The notes under the pieces: generated by a model | Seen by the model: the letters and a program-made list of their open reading frames with translations, nothing else | Databases searched by the model: none | What the model was told of the DNA's origin: nothing | Position numbers and translations under genes: made by a program | Part shown: piece after piece, positions 1-9,076 of the stretch | Layout of the letters: every line of letters begins with the position of its first letter | How positions within the stretch are numbered: position 1 is the stretch's first letter | NCBI GenBank assembly: GCA_958448515.1 | Contig: CAUDEF010000003.1 | Span: 69,427 to 133,426, forward strand | Length of the DNA: 64,000 nucleotides | Direction: 5' to 3' | Source of the DNA: an uncultured Phascolarctobacterium sp. | Lineage (GTDB): Bacteria > Bacillota > Negativicutes > Acidaminococcales > Acidaminococcaceae

Positions 1-98
1 CCTTTTTGAACAATCCGGATCATAATCTTTGCCATAACTTAGCTGCTGATGCCGTCTTATTTGCAGCCGGCTTTATAAAAAGACTTTCATCAGAATAA
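1..98 (+). CDS. 3' end of an unidentified gene (partial)
   Basis: A frame open from the left edge (first full codon at base 3) reaches a TAA at 96-98 and encodes about 31 residues ending AAGFIKRLSSE. A strong terminator follows at once, which supports a real gene end. Too little is present to name the family. The alternative is a chance open frame. Confidence 0.55.
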   Translation, partial: FLNNPDHNLCHNLAADAVLFAAGFIKRLSSE

Positions 99-113
99 CT
101 TTATATTAAAAAC

Positions 114-155
114 AAAGAATCTGTTTCGTATAAATTCGAAGCAGATTCTTTTTTA
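114..155 (+). terminator. Rho-independent terminator of the upstream gene
   Basis: A 15-bp stem (114-128 with 137-151, one G-T pair) with an 8-nt AT loop runs into TTTTTTATTT. It lies 16 nt after the stop codon at 96-98. Confidence 0.85.
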
Positions 156-358
156 TTTGTAATAACCTTTTTACAAAATGCTTTTCAGGCATACATTCTG
201 ATACATTCTAAGTATTAGACATACTAATAAGGTAATTTTATAATAAAAATATAATAAATTTATTATATTTTTCCGGACGTCCTATAAGTATAATCTGTAA
301 CAGAATATACTGTTATCTTTAAAAATAATATTCTGAGTTTGTTATACAGGAGGTACCT
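156..358 (+). promoter_or_regulatory. Promoter region of the CMD-cupin pair, with an AT palindrome
   Basis: No gene is visible here. A TATAAT at 289-294 is a good -10 box. The -35 position is taken by a perfect 28-bp palindrome made only of A and T (245-272, 14 bases each side). A strong Shine-Dalgarno AGGAGG ends 7 nt before the ATG at 359. The palindrome may be an operator, but in AT-rich DNA it could be chance. Confidence 0.5.
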
Positions 359-1192
359 ATGAAAAGAAAATTTACCATACTATTAACAATGCTTATGTTT
401 ATCGGAACAATGGCAGGGGGAAATAACGTCATGGCAGAAAACAGACATGATACAAGTATGAATAATTTAAATTATTTGTATAAGAACTCTAATCCCTTAC
501 TGGTAGAGCAGGAACCAGAAATAACAGCAATTACACAAAAATTTATTTATGCTGATATAAGCAGCAAAGTACAATTAAGTACTGCTCAGCAGGAACTTTT
601 AAAAATAGCTGTACTGACTACCAGTAATACAACAGATGACCTTGAAACATATATCACAGGAGCCTTAAACTCCGGTGCATCCGCTACGGAAATACGAGAA
701 ACCATTTATCAGTGCAGTCCGTACATAGGTTATCCCAAAGCGAAAAAAGCTCTGGAAAAAATGCATCTGGCTTGTCAAAAAAATAACTTTAACATTCCTT
801 TAGAAAACTGCGCAACAGTTGATGACAGTTCTCGTTATGAAAATGGTCTGGCAGTGCAGACATCTATTTTTGGCGATGCAATCCGTCAGATGAACGAAAC
901 TGCTCCGACAGATCAGCAGCATTTTAATACATATCTGTCAGCAAACTGTTTTGGAGATTATTACACTCGCACAGGTCTTACTTTACAGCAAAAAGAACTG
1001 ATAACCTTTATTGCTATTGCCAGTCTGGGAGGCTGCGAGCCACAGTTAAAAGCCCATGCAGCAGCCAATATAACAGTTGGCAACACCAGACAGAATTTGC
1101 TTGATGCAATTACCGTAGCTTTACCGTATATAGGCTACCCGCGCACTTTAAACGCTTTAAGCTGTATCAATGAAACAGTACCCGCAAAGTAA
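359..1192 (+). CDS. Exported carboxymuconolactone decarboxylase-like protein with two CMD domains
   Basis: The 277-residue product starts with a signal peptide (MKRKFTILLTMLMF, likely cleavage after VMA near residue 26). Two copies of the CMD/AhpD-like helical domain follow, about residues 80-140 and 205-265. Each ends in the related stretch PYIGYPKAKKAL or PYIGYPRTLNAL. The CxxC pair of AhpD peroxidase-type members is absent (the second copy has GGCEPQLKAHAA), so disulfide chemistry is doubtful. The cupin gene follows directly; CMD and cupin proteins often occur as fusions or neighbours. The predicted location is outside the cytoplasmic membrane. The substrate is unknown. Confidence 0.85.
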   Translation: MKRKFTILLTMLMFIGTMAGGNNVMAENRHDTSMNNLNYLYKNSNPLLVEQEPEITAITQKFIYADISSKVQLSTAQQELLKIAVLTTSNTTDDLETYITGALNSGASATEIRETIYQCSPYIGYPKAKKALEKMHLACQKNNFNIPLENCATVDDSSRYENGLAVQTSIFGDAIRQMNETAPTDQQHFNTYLSANCFGDYYTRTGLTLQQKELITFIAIASLGGCEPQLKAHAAANITVGNTRQNLLDAITVALPYIGYPRTLNALSCINETVPAK

Positions 1193-1205
1193 GGAAGGAT
1201 TTAAA

Positions 1206-1718
1206 ATGAAAATTTCAGCAATACTCACCATGGCTCTGTTACTAAATTTCGGTCATTTTTGTCTTACTGAAGCAAGTACCCCACAGGAGAAAGGAAATAT
1301 TACCATGCGGACAGAAACTTTTGCAACTGTTTTTGAACGAGGTCCTAAAAATGATGCTTATGCTAAATATTTTACCGGTCAAAGTTATTTAAACATGCTG
1401 TCTTTGGAACAGGTAGTTATCGGCAACGTAACTTTTGAACCAGGCTGCCGTAATAATTGGCATATCCACCACGCGGCAGAAGGCGGCGGTCAGATTCTGC
1501 TTGTTACAGGTGGACGCGGTTATTATCAGGAATGGGGCAAAGCTCCAAGAGAACTTCATCCCGGCGATGTAGTAAATATCCCAACGGGAGTTAAGCATTG
1601 GCACGGTGCGGCTCCGGACAGCTGGTTTGCCCATCTGGCAGTTGAAGTTCCCGGAAAGCAAACTTCCAACGAATGGTGCGAACCTGTCAGCGATGAAGAA
1701 TATAATAAATTAAAATAA
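1206..1718 (+). CDS. Exported cupin-domain protein
   Basis: The ATG at 1206 was chosen because AAGGAAGG precedes it and it opens a signal peptide (MKISAILTMALLLNFG); an in-frame ATG at 1170 lies inside the preceding gene. The 170-residue product has one cupin_2 barrel. The metal-ligand motif is visible as HIHHAAEGGG followed about 45 residues later by GVKHWHGA, with the typical proline-glycine turn LHPGDVVNIP between. It lies 13 nt after the CMD gene, so they are surely one operon, and both products carry export signals. The activity is not predictable beyond a metal-binding barrel, perhaps an oxidative or lyase step on a small aromatic or keto compound. Confidence 0.85.
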   Translation: MKISAILTMALLLNFGHFCLTEASTPQEKGNITMRTETFATVFERGPKNDAYAKYFTGQSYLNMLSLEQVVIGNVTFEPGCRNNWHIHHAAEGGGQILLVTGGRGYYQEWGKAPRELHPGDVVNIPTGVKHWHGAAPDSWFAHLAVEVPGKQTSNEWCEPVSDEEYNKLK

Positions 1719-1719
1719 G

Positions 1720-1764
1720 AAAAAGACTGAAAGTATATTAACCATACTTTCAGTCTTTTTGTTT
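1720..1764. terminator. Bidirectional terminator between convergent genes
   Basis: A 17-bp perfect stem (1720-1736 with 1744-1760) has a 7-nt loop, with A-rich DNA on the left and T-rich on the right. It can serve both the cupin gene (+) and the small membrane gene (-). Confidence 0.85.
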
Positions 1765-1776
1765 ATATTCGCAATT

Positions 1777-1971
1777 TTACATGCCACTTATACGACAAAG
1801 AAAATATACAACAGATACAGCCAGTGCTCCATACACTTTATTTAACAATTTACGCTCATCAAAACCATCTTTATTGGCTTCACGGCACATTTTTACTCCA
1901 TAAAACTTCATCCAAAGCGCAAAGCAAAAAAGAAAAATAACAATATAATCCCATGTATCAAACTTATCCAT
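1777..1971 (-). CDS. Small two-helix membrane protein of unknown function
   Basis: The 64-residue product has two hydrophobic segments (about residues 9-24 and 47-62) around a short charged loop rich in Lys, Arg, Glu and Asp. An AGGTGG ribosome binding site precedes the ATG. It lies 17 nt after addA on the same strand and before a terminator, so it is probably the last gene of the addBA transcript. I do not recognise a family. Confidence 0.6.
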   Translation of the reverse strand: MDKFDTWDYIVIFLFCFALWMKFYGVKMCREANKDGFDERKLLNKVYGALAVSVVYFLCRISGM

Positions 1972-1988
1972 TTACTACCACCTATACA

Positions 1989-4900
1989 TTATTTCTGTGA
2001 ACATAAATAATTATACGGGCAATTAGTACATACTGCAAGATTACAGGAAAAATCTTTTTCATCATTCTTTTTAAGACTGATTTCTCTGAAAAGCTTATCT
2101 GCCAGCTCCAGATATGTCTTCTCATCTTCATCAAAGCTAATTACACTAAGATTTTGCAGAAAATGCAGCTCTGCTGATTTAACTTTCTTGCCGGTAATCT
2201 TTTCAACAGCATTTTTATAAAGAGCAAGCTGCAGCATATAACCAGGCTTGGGTGATTTTTTAGTATCAGGATTGCCAGTTTTAAAATCAACAATAGTCAG
2301 CGAACCATCACTGTTTTCATAAATACAGTCTATAATTCCTGTTAATATAAACTGCTCTTTGCCAAAAGTAAATTTTACTTCCCGCTGATGCAAAGCCGGA
2401 ATAGCTGCAAATAACTCACTGGTAATATAATTTTTGAACAGCTTTTCCGCCGGTTCTGCAAAATAAAAATTACCATCAGCAATATTTCCCACAGCGTATG
2501 CAAAAGCTTTGTCAGCATCACCAGCATATTTTTCCAGTGCCTGATGAACAATTTGTCCGATAATATGCGGCGGTAATTTTTCTTTTCCGTCATATTGAGG
2601 CTCCAGTGCCGGAAGTTTGGCAATGTAATGATAAAAGTACTGACGCTGGCAATAAAGATAAGTCTGCAGTGAAGTTGCCGAAAATGCACTCTGCCCTGTT
2701 AATTCATATTTATCTGCAGGCTTTAGAAAATCTTCATCAAAGCAGATACTCTTTTCAGCTACATCTGATGGTGAAAAATTATCCTGCAAATAAAGCTTTG
2801 CATCAATTTGTTCTATTATTACTGTTTCATTTTGGTTCAAAATGTTTTGCAGAATCTGCATCCATGTTTCAGAATTGCTCTGTTTTAAACTGCTGTTAAC
2901 TCCACCGGACATAATAAGTCTGTTTTTGGCTCTGGTCATGGCAACATACAGCTGTCTGTAACGCTCTGCCGCCTGAAGAGTTTTTTCCTCTTCGCGTATA
3001 TTTTCCCAGATGTTAGTTTCTTCAGTAGTACCACCTTCCAGGGTTACTTTAAAACCCAGTCCAAGCTTTTTACTGAACTTGATTTCTGCAGTATCACTTT
3101 GCATCTTGGCATCTAAAAACGGTAAAAATACTGTATCAAACTCCAGTCCTTTGGACTTATGAATGGTCATAATTGTCACAGTATTTTCAGTATTGATATT
3201 GGCATTTGTTTCTCTTCCTGATAAGGAAATAATGTTTTGCGTATATTCAAGCCAGCTTCCTAAAGTACCATGTTTGCCATTGCTGAACTCAACAGCCAGC
3301 TGACGCAGTTTTTTTACGTTAGCAAGTGTAGCAGTTCCATTTTCCTGCAGAGATAAAACTGCCTCTATATGCAATTTATGCCATACTTCCTGCCATAAAT
3401 CAACTAAAGATAACACTGCAGAATTCTGCCTCAGCTGCTGCAGCACAGCAACAGCTCTTGACAACAGATTTTGCTGCTCTGGTTTTACTGTAATCCTGCA
3501 CTGCTGCATTGCTTCCCACATACATTCTGCACTGCCTTTTTGAATAAACAAGGCTGTAATTGTTTCATCATCCAGTCCAAAATAGGGGGAGCGCAAAATA
3601 CCGGCAAGCTCAATGCTATTTGTTTTATTATGCAAAAAAGCAAATAAATTAAGCATATCAAGAATTTCCTGCTGCTCATAAAAGCCCTTGCCATCAACCA
3701 CCTGATAGGGAATACCGCATTTGTCAAAAGCATGTGTAAACACATCACATTTTGTCATCGCACCAAGCAGTACAGCCATTTTTTCATAGCCAGTCCCCAT
3801 TTTATGCAGTTCCTGAATTTTTTCTGCAACTACCAATGCTTCAGTATCACGAACAGTATCTTTAGTTTCTTTGTCATAAATTATCTGCAAAAAAAGAGGC
3901 TTCTCCATACTGGTGCCATGGGCGTTAAGCGGTTCAAAATAAATATCCTGCTCCCTGTTTTCGCCTAAAAGCTGCGGAAATACTTCATTACAAACATTTA
4001 ATACTGCATCAACAGTTCTAAAATTATCTGCCAGCGTAATCTCCTTACCTCCCGCAGCTAAAATATCTTTCTTTACCTGCGCAAAAACACTGACATCAGC
4101 ACCACGAAATCTGTAGATTGATTGCTTAGGATCACCTACTATAAACAGCTTATTATTTTTTAACTGTTCTTCGGCTCCTCCGCATAGCAGATAAATAAGC
4201 TGTTTTTGCTTCTCATTAGTATCCTGAAATTCGTCAACCATAATATAACGATATTTTTGCTGATATTTTTCGCATAAATATGAGTTTTTTTTCAGCAATG
4301 ACAGTGCAAGATTTTCCAAATCATCAAAGCTTAAAACATCATTAGCTATTTTTTTCTGCAAAATATAATCAGCAATATCTTTTATGACCTGCTGCCATGC
4401 AGCAGCAATATTTACGGCGCAGGCATCAGCAGCTGCAAGAGATAAGGTTTCTCTGAGTTCTTTTATATCACCAATCAGCTCTTTTAGCACGCCATCTTTT
4501 CTGATGCCTTTAAAATAACCGTCAAATACAGAAAAATCTGCCGGATGCTTTCTGATTGCAGTAAGTATTGCATCCAAATTTTCCGCCAGCGGCTGCAGCT
4601 GTTCCTGCTTTTTGGCAGTTGCTTCTCCGCGGCGTGATACCAAAGTGCATAAGCAATGACATAAAATTTCTTTATTTGCATCTGCCTTTTGCAAACTTTG
4701 TACGTAAGGCTTGCTTAAATCACCAAACCTGATTATTTCATCAAATACAGCTGCAAGTGTTATCAGCATATTTAATACAGAATGTACTCCATACTGCCCG
4801 ATTAAAAGCTCCAAAGGCTGATCTTTCTGATGCAGCTTTTGTCTGAAATAGCTTTTTATGGTTTTTTCCAAAAATGCAGCACTCTCAAATTCTTCGGCAA

Positions 4901-5288
4901 CCTGAAAAGCAGGATCAAGTGCAGCCTCCACGGGATTTTCCTTTAAAATGCGATTGCACAGGCTGTGAATGGTAGTAATCTGCGCTTTTTCCAGCTGCTG
5001 CAGCTGTTCTTTCCAAAAAAGACTGTTAACAGTATCCTCTTTGCATAATTTTTCTATACCGCTGCGCACGCGTTCTTTCATCTCTGCAGCTGCTTTTCTG
5101 GTAAAAGTAATAGCCAGAATATCACTGACTCCAATATTTTTATTTTCAGCCAATGTTCCCTGTCTCAAAATATGAATGTATCTTTCTACCAGAACTCTTG
5201 TTTTACCGCTTCCTGCTCCCGCTGATACAGCCACGTTTCTGTCAATGGTAACTATTGCTTCCTGCTGCGCTTTTGTAAAGTCAGTCAT
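1989..5288 (-). CDS. addA: AddA, helicase-nuclease subunit of the AddAB recombination complex
   Basis: This is the UvrD-like SF1A helicase plus RecB-type nuclease subunit that processes double-strand breaks with AddB. The second of two adjacent ATG codons (5288) was chosen from GAGGTG spacing, giving 1099 residues. Motifs seen: Walker A SAGAGSGKT near residue 25, DEFQDTNEKQ near 350, VGDPKQSIYRFRGA, IHKSKGLEFDTVFL and YVAMTRAKNRL. The C-terminal nuclease core shows GIIDCIYENS, IVDFKTG and QLALY. A four-cysteine set brackets the nuclease: one Cys in YLYCQRQYFYHY and a C-x2-C-x5-C at the extreme C-terminus, the arrangement expected of an Fe-S nuclease and usually described for AddB. The start overlaps the addB stop by 8 nt, so translation is probably coupled. 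Confidence 0.95.
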   Translation of the reverse strand: MTDFTKAQQEAIVTIDRNVAVSAGAGSGKTRVLVERYIHILRQGTLAENKNIGVSDILAITFTRKAAAEMKERVRSGIEKLCKEDTVNSLFWKEQLQQLEKAQITTIHSLCNRILKENPVEAALDPAFQVAEEFESAAFLEKTIKSYFRQKLHQKDQPLELLIGQYGVHSVLNMLITLAAVFDEIIRFGDLSKPYVQSLQKADANKEILCHCLCTLVSRRGEATAKKQEQLQPLAENLDAILTAIRKHPADFSVFDGYFKGIRKDGVLKELIGDIKELRETLSLAAADACAVNIAAAWQQVIKDIADYILQKKIANDVLSFDDLENLALSLLKKNSYLCEKYQQKYRYIMVDEFQDTNEKQKQLIYLLCGGAEEQLKNNKLFIVGDPKQSIYRFRGADVSVFAQVKKDILAAGGKEITLADNFRTVDAVLNVCNEVFPQLLGENREQDIYFEPLNAHGTSMEKPLFLQIIYDKETKDTVRDTEALVVAEKIQELHKMGTGYEKMAVLLGAMTKCDVFTHAFDKCGIPYQVVDGKGFYEQQEILDMLNLFAFLHNKTNSIELAGILRSPYFGLDDETITALFIQKGSAECMWEAMQQCRITVKPEQQNLLSRAVAVLQQLRQNSAVLSLVDLWQEVWHKLHIEAVLSLQENGTATLANVKKLRQLAVEFSNGKHGTLGSWLEYTQNIISLSGRETNANINTENTVTIMTIHKSKGLEFDTVFLPFLDAKMQSDTAEIKFSKKLGLGFKVTLEGGTTEETNIWENIREEEKTLQAAERYRQLYVAMTRAKNRLIMSGGVNSSLKQSNSETWMQILQNILNQNETVIIEQIDAKLYLQDNFSPSDVAEKSICFDEDFLKPADKYELTGQSAFSATSLQTYLYCQRQYFYHYIAKLPALEPQYDGKEKLPPHIIGQIVHQALEKYAGDADKAFAYAVGNIADGNFYFAEPAEKLFKNYITSELFAAIPALHQREVKFTFGKEQFILTGIIDCIYENSDGSLTIVDFKTGNPDTKKSPKPGYMLQLALYKNAVEKITGKKVKSAELHFLQNLSVISFDEDEKTYLELADKLFREISLKKNDEKDFSCNLAVCTNCPYNYLCSQK

Positions 5289-8265
5289 CATCTTCACCTC
5301 TGTGCTCTGCAAGTAAATTAACACGGCAAATGTTTTTTAAGGGACAGTACGGACTGCACTTTTTAGCAGGCCAGGTCAAAAAGTTTCCATCGTAAATAGC
5401 ACTTGCATATTTCTGCAGCATTTTCTGCCCTTCATCTTTAAAAGTCTGCCAGGAATTATCCGCATCAGGATAAACTTTTTCGTTACACTTAAAACTGCTG
5501 CCTACAGGTTCAAACGCAATACTTCCTTTTCTCTCAGCATCCTTCAGTACAAAATATCCTCCGCCGGAAATGCAGTCACTGCCATATAAATTTTCTGCAG
5601 CCAGAAGATATACCGGCAGCTGTAAATCCAGTCCCGCAAGCAAATCTTTTGTACCTGGAGCCGTTGAACGTTTATAGTCAGTAATAAAAACCTTCGTGCC
5701 ATTACTGTCTATGCGGTCAATTTTTCCTGTTATAACAATCTGCTCTCCGTCAGAAAGTTTTACAGCAAGTGCCTGCTGACCTTTAAACTCTTTCTCTGTA
5801 GCCACAGGAACATAATCCTGCCAGAGCTGCTGTTCACGATATTCTGCTCGCAGCCATCTGGACAGAATATTTTTCAGTCTGTTTAAATCGGCAAGCCATA
5901 AAATATTATCATTTTTCATCTCGGCATCAGCATACTTAATCTTACTATCAAGAATTTCCCATAATTCCGACTGCAATGTTTCAAAATCATACCCGCAAAG
6001 CTTTTTGTGCAGATATCTGCCGACAAATTCAGCCAAAACTTCATGCAGCAGACTGCCTTCATCCGCAGGATCAACTAATTCTGATTTTTCTTCTGCACCT
6101 GCTTCTTTCCATATCTGCTCTCCAAGATATCTGAACGGACAAGCAGCGTATACTTCAAGCTTAGAAGCACTGAATACACGGCCTGCTTTCGTCTTTATTA
6201 ATGTGCGTAAAGCAGAATCTTCAATTACCCCATTATAAAGATTATTAGTCTTGCGGTTTAGATCTGCAAACGCAGCCAGATAAGCTTCAGTACCGATTTT
6301 ATCTTTAAGCCACTGTGCATTACAATCTCCTGCCTGACAAAGCACCTCCTGTATTGATGCCTGTTTTTTATCACAGTCCTGTTGCAGACTGATATTTGCA
6401 AAAAGTTTTGTCACTGACTCAAGGTAAGCAGAAGCTCCTGCTCTGTCATCCTTAAACCATGTAAGCAACAAATTTTTTCTGCAGGCGGATATTGCTGACG
6501 CAAAAAAGAAAGCATCTTCTGCGTACGCCTGAGCCGTATTCGGCATATCAATACCATATGCCAGAAGTTCAGCTCTCTCCTTATCATTATAAATCCAGTT
6601 TTCACTTGCTCCGGCCGGAAACTCTCCTTCTCTCAGCCCCATTATGAAAACATAATCAAAGTTTCTTCCCTGAGCATTAACAACCTCCGTTACAAAAACT
6701 CCATCAGCTCTGCCGTCTGTCAAAGTAAGTTCCGCTTCATTCAGACTATCAGTTAAAATTTCCTGAAACTCGGTAAGGTTAAACTGATTGTTCTGCATTT
6801 TACAATTTGTATAGTCTGCATTCAAGCTGTCCAGACAGTTAAGCAATTCACTCTTGGTCAGCAAAGCACTTTTTAATCCGGATATATTTATTTTACCTTC
6901 TTTGTACAGAAGTCCTAATCTGTGTTCCAAATCAAACTGCTCAATAAATTCTTTCAGCAGAGAAGTAAACTCGTTTATAGCAGCCTCCTGCGGAAGGGCA
7001 GATAAAAACTGGTCTACCATTGATAAGGCATCATCACCATATAATTCACGGCATTTAATTTGTACATTACTGCGAGAAGTATAATACACATCATTGCGTA
7101 AATATGCTGTTTTTTCACAATCAGTAAAAATAAGTTTGCCAAATTCTGAAGCCAGAAGAGCAAAATATGCTTCAGCACCTTCTCTGTTATCCTGCTTGGC
7201 CTTTAAAAGCAACAGTATAAACTCAGTAAGCGGCTGAACGATAAGTTTGCCTGTAGCCGGCAATGACAGGGGTATGCCATATTCATCAGCTATTTGCTTT
7301 ATCCCGCCATACTCATCCAAATCGCGTACTGCTACTAAAATTTCACTTTCCGGCACACTCTGTTCTTTTAGCAAGGCTTTTACTCTTGTCAGAACCCACC
7401 TTATTTCTTCTTCACGGCTATTCAGCTGATGTAACGCAATATTGCCGCAAGGCATTGGTGCTGCTTCACTAAAAATATTATTTATAAGATGCTTAATATC
7501 ATTATTTCTCTCAGTCTGAGCTGCCAGCTTGTGTAATCGACAGAATCCTGCCAGATAACCATAAGTATTTTGTACAGGATTAAAAACCTCCGGCCTGTTT
7601 TCTTCATACATCAGCCCGATATGCAGGTTACAGTGTCTGGCAAGTTTTTTTAAAAATTCCAGCTGCAGCACATCAAAACTGTAAAAATCACTGATATAAA
7701 TATTTTTCCACGGAACCTTAACCTGCTCCTGTTCCAAAACATAAATGGCCAACCTGTATTTTCCCTCCAGATCAAACCAGTTTTCATTTTTCAGGTAGGT
7801 TCTGTACAGGCTGTACAGCTGGGCTATTTCGGCGTCTTTCTGTCCGTCATAACCTGTTCTGCCCCAGTTCAGCAATGTATCCGTAATCTGTTCTTCTGTA
7901 GCACCGCTTCGAGATAGCTGACCAACCAAAGAAGCTGCTGCTTTTATAAAGCCTTTTTTGGATACCAGTTTATCAAAATAGGCAAATTTCCCTTTTGATG
8001 CCAGATATTCTATAAGTTCTCTTGTTATCAGTTCCTGACTGCGCCTGTTTATCTCGTTAAAATCAGCATAACCGTTGCTGTTTAATATTTTATTGGCAAG
8101 CGTATCAATACCGGTACAATTGACATTTGCTTCCAGCTGAGCCTGTCTTCTTAAATATCGATTGGGCAGAACAAGAATGCTGTCCCGATAATCATAACTA
8201 CATATCTGTTCATAAAACAGACTGCGGGCACTTTCTCCCAGCGGCACACAATATAAATCAGCCAT
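5281..8265 (-). CDS. addB: AddB, second nuclease subunit of AddAB
   Basis: The 994-residue product has the AddB layout: a degenerate helicase-like N-terminal half and a C-terminal RecB-family nuclease. The nuclease residues are visible in ITGKIDRID, FITDYKR and LQLPVYLLA. The four Fe-S cysteines are in YAACPFRY and in CSPYCPLKNIC close to the end. The N-terminus lacks a Walker A: the place where other AddB proteins have GxxGSGKT reads VPLGESARSLF. This fits the view that AddB does not hydrolyse ATP for translocation. GGAGGT precedes the ATG. The gene follows the UDG-like gene by 32 nt and overlaps addA. Confidence 0.93.
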   Translation of the reverse strand: MADLYCVPLGESARSLFYEQICSYDYRDSILVLPNRYLRRQAQLEANVNCTGIDTLANKILNSNGYADFNEINRRSQELITRELIEYLASKGKFAYFDKLVSKKGFIKAAASLVGQLSRSGATEEQITDTLLNWGRTGYDGQKDAEIAQLYSLYRTYLKNENWFDLEGKYRLAIYVLEQEQVKVPWKNIYISDFYSFDVLQLEFLKKLARHCNLHIGLMYEENRPEVFNPVQNTYGYLAGFCRLHKLAAQTERNNDIKHLINNIFSEAAPMPCGNIALHQLNSREEEIRWVLTRVKALLKEQSVPESEILVAVRDLDEYGGIKQIADEYGIPLSLPATGKLIVQPLTEFILLLLKAKQDNREGAEAYFALLASEFGKLIFTDCEKTAYLRNDVYYTSRSNVQIKCRELYGDDALSMVDQFLSALPQEAAINEFTSLLKEFIEQFDLEHRLGLLYKEGKINISGLKSALLTKSELLNCLDSLNADYTNCKMQNNQFNLTEFQEILTDSLNEAELTLTDGRADGVFVTEVVNAQGRNFDYVFIMGLREGEFPAGASENWIYNDKERAELLAYGIDMPNTAQAYAEDAFFFASAISACRKNLLLTWFKDDRAGASAYLESVTKLFANISLQQDCDKKQASIQEVLCQAGDCNAQWLKDKIGTEAYLAAFADLNRKTNNLYNGVIEDSALRTLIKTKAGRVFSASKLEVYAACPFRYLGEQIWKEAGAEEKSELVDPADEGSLLHEVLAEFVGRYLHKKLCGYDFETLQSELWEILDSKIKYADAEMKNDNILWLADLNRLKNILSRWLRAEYREQQLWQDYVPVATEKEFKGQQALAVKLSDGEQIVITGKIDRIDSNGTKVFITDYKRSTAPGTKDLLAGLDLQLPVYLLAAENLYGSDCISGGGYFVLKDAERKGSIAFEPVGSSFKCNEKVYPDADNSWQTFKDEGQKMLQKYASAIYDGNFLTWPAKKCSPYCPLKNICRVNLLAEHRGEDDD

Positions 8266-8297
8266 ACTTACCTCCGTACAGTTCTTTTATATCAAAT

Positions 8298-8978
8298 TTA
8301 ATCAGTATTATATATTTCTTCTATTGCATCAAGTAATGTGTAGTATAAAACACTCCTTGAAACTCCGCGATTATTTGGATGCCAGAAATCTATATAGATA
8401 GTATTGTTATATTTACAATAATTAATTCCTCTGGATGTATGCTTCCAAACGCTATTTTTCCATCCCATTATTTTACATAAATATCCAGATGCACCACCAC
8501 AAATTACAATATCAGGTTTATAAATTGCCAGCTGTCTTCGTATGTTAACTATATTAATAAAATCAGAAAAATATTCATCAAACTTTTTCTGATCTACACT
8601 TGCACTGCCTGCAGTTTTTTTCATGTTAACTAAGCAAATATGTGCAAGCATCGCTTTTTGTACTTCTGCTTTTGCTGTTTCACTTTTTACTTTATCCCAC
8701 GCAACCTTGCTTCCATGTAAAATCCCATACTGCCACCTTATAATAATATCTATAGTTTGAGAACGGGTAACAGTACCACAGGCATATTCACGCAAATAAC
8801 AACGCTCATCCCATTCTTCATCTGCGCCATTTACTTCCTTCAGTAAATAGATTACCTTTATTGCGCTGCTATTCCAAGTATCTTCATCAACTACTCCATC
8901 AGCAATAAAATAATCATTGTGAAATAAATTTTTCCATTCTAAAAAAAGCTCATTTTCCTGTTCTCTTATACTTTTCAT
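8298..8978 (-). CDS. Uracil-DNA-glycosylase-superfamily-like protein
   Basis: The 226-residue protein starts after AGGAAG. Its layout resembles the UDG fold: an N-terminal strand KVIYLLKEVNG, a middle strand DIVICGGASGYL and a late strand with IDFWHPNNR, where UDG families carry a HP or HPS active-site motif. Canonical UDG motifs are not intact, so enzyme activity is uncertain. It is the first gene of a minus-strand run with addB and addA, 32 nt upstream of addB, which hints at a DNA-repair or nucleic-acid role. The family assignment rests on motif memory only. Confidence 0.5.
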   Translation of the reverse strand: MKSIREQENELFLEWKNLFHNDYFIADGVVDEDTWNSSAIKVIYLLKEVNGADEEWDERCYLREYACGTVTRSQTIDIIIRWQYGILHGSKVAWDKVKSETAKAEVQKAMLAHICLVNMKKTAGSASVDQKKFDEYFSDFINIVNIRRQLAIYKPDIVICGGASGYLCKIMGWKNSVWKHTSRGINYCKYNNTIYIDFWHPNNRGVSRSVLYYTLLDAIEEIYNTD

Positions 8979-9027
8979 AAAACACTTCCTGCTACAGTAT
9001 TATATTTATTATAACTGTTAAATAGAT

Positions 9028-9062
9028 ACAAAAAAACCCTGCATCATAAAATGCAGGGTTTA
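9028..9062 (-). terminator. Terminator of glyQS
   Basis: On the minus strand an 11-bp stem (9051-9061 with 9034-9044) with a 6-nt loop is followed by a run of T. It lies 15 nt after the glyS stop. Confidence 0.85.
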
Positions 9063-9076
9063 AGATTTAAAATATT

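Noticed and set aside
9016..9062. glyS terminator as a signal for the UDG-like gene
   Set aside because: Its T run is on the minus strand downstream of glyS; it lies upstream of the UDG-like gene start and can only insulate it.
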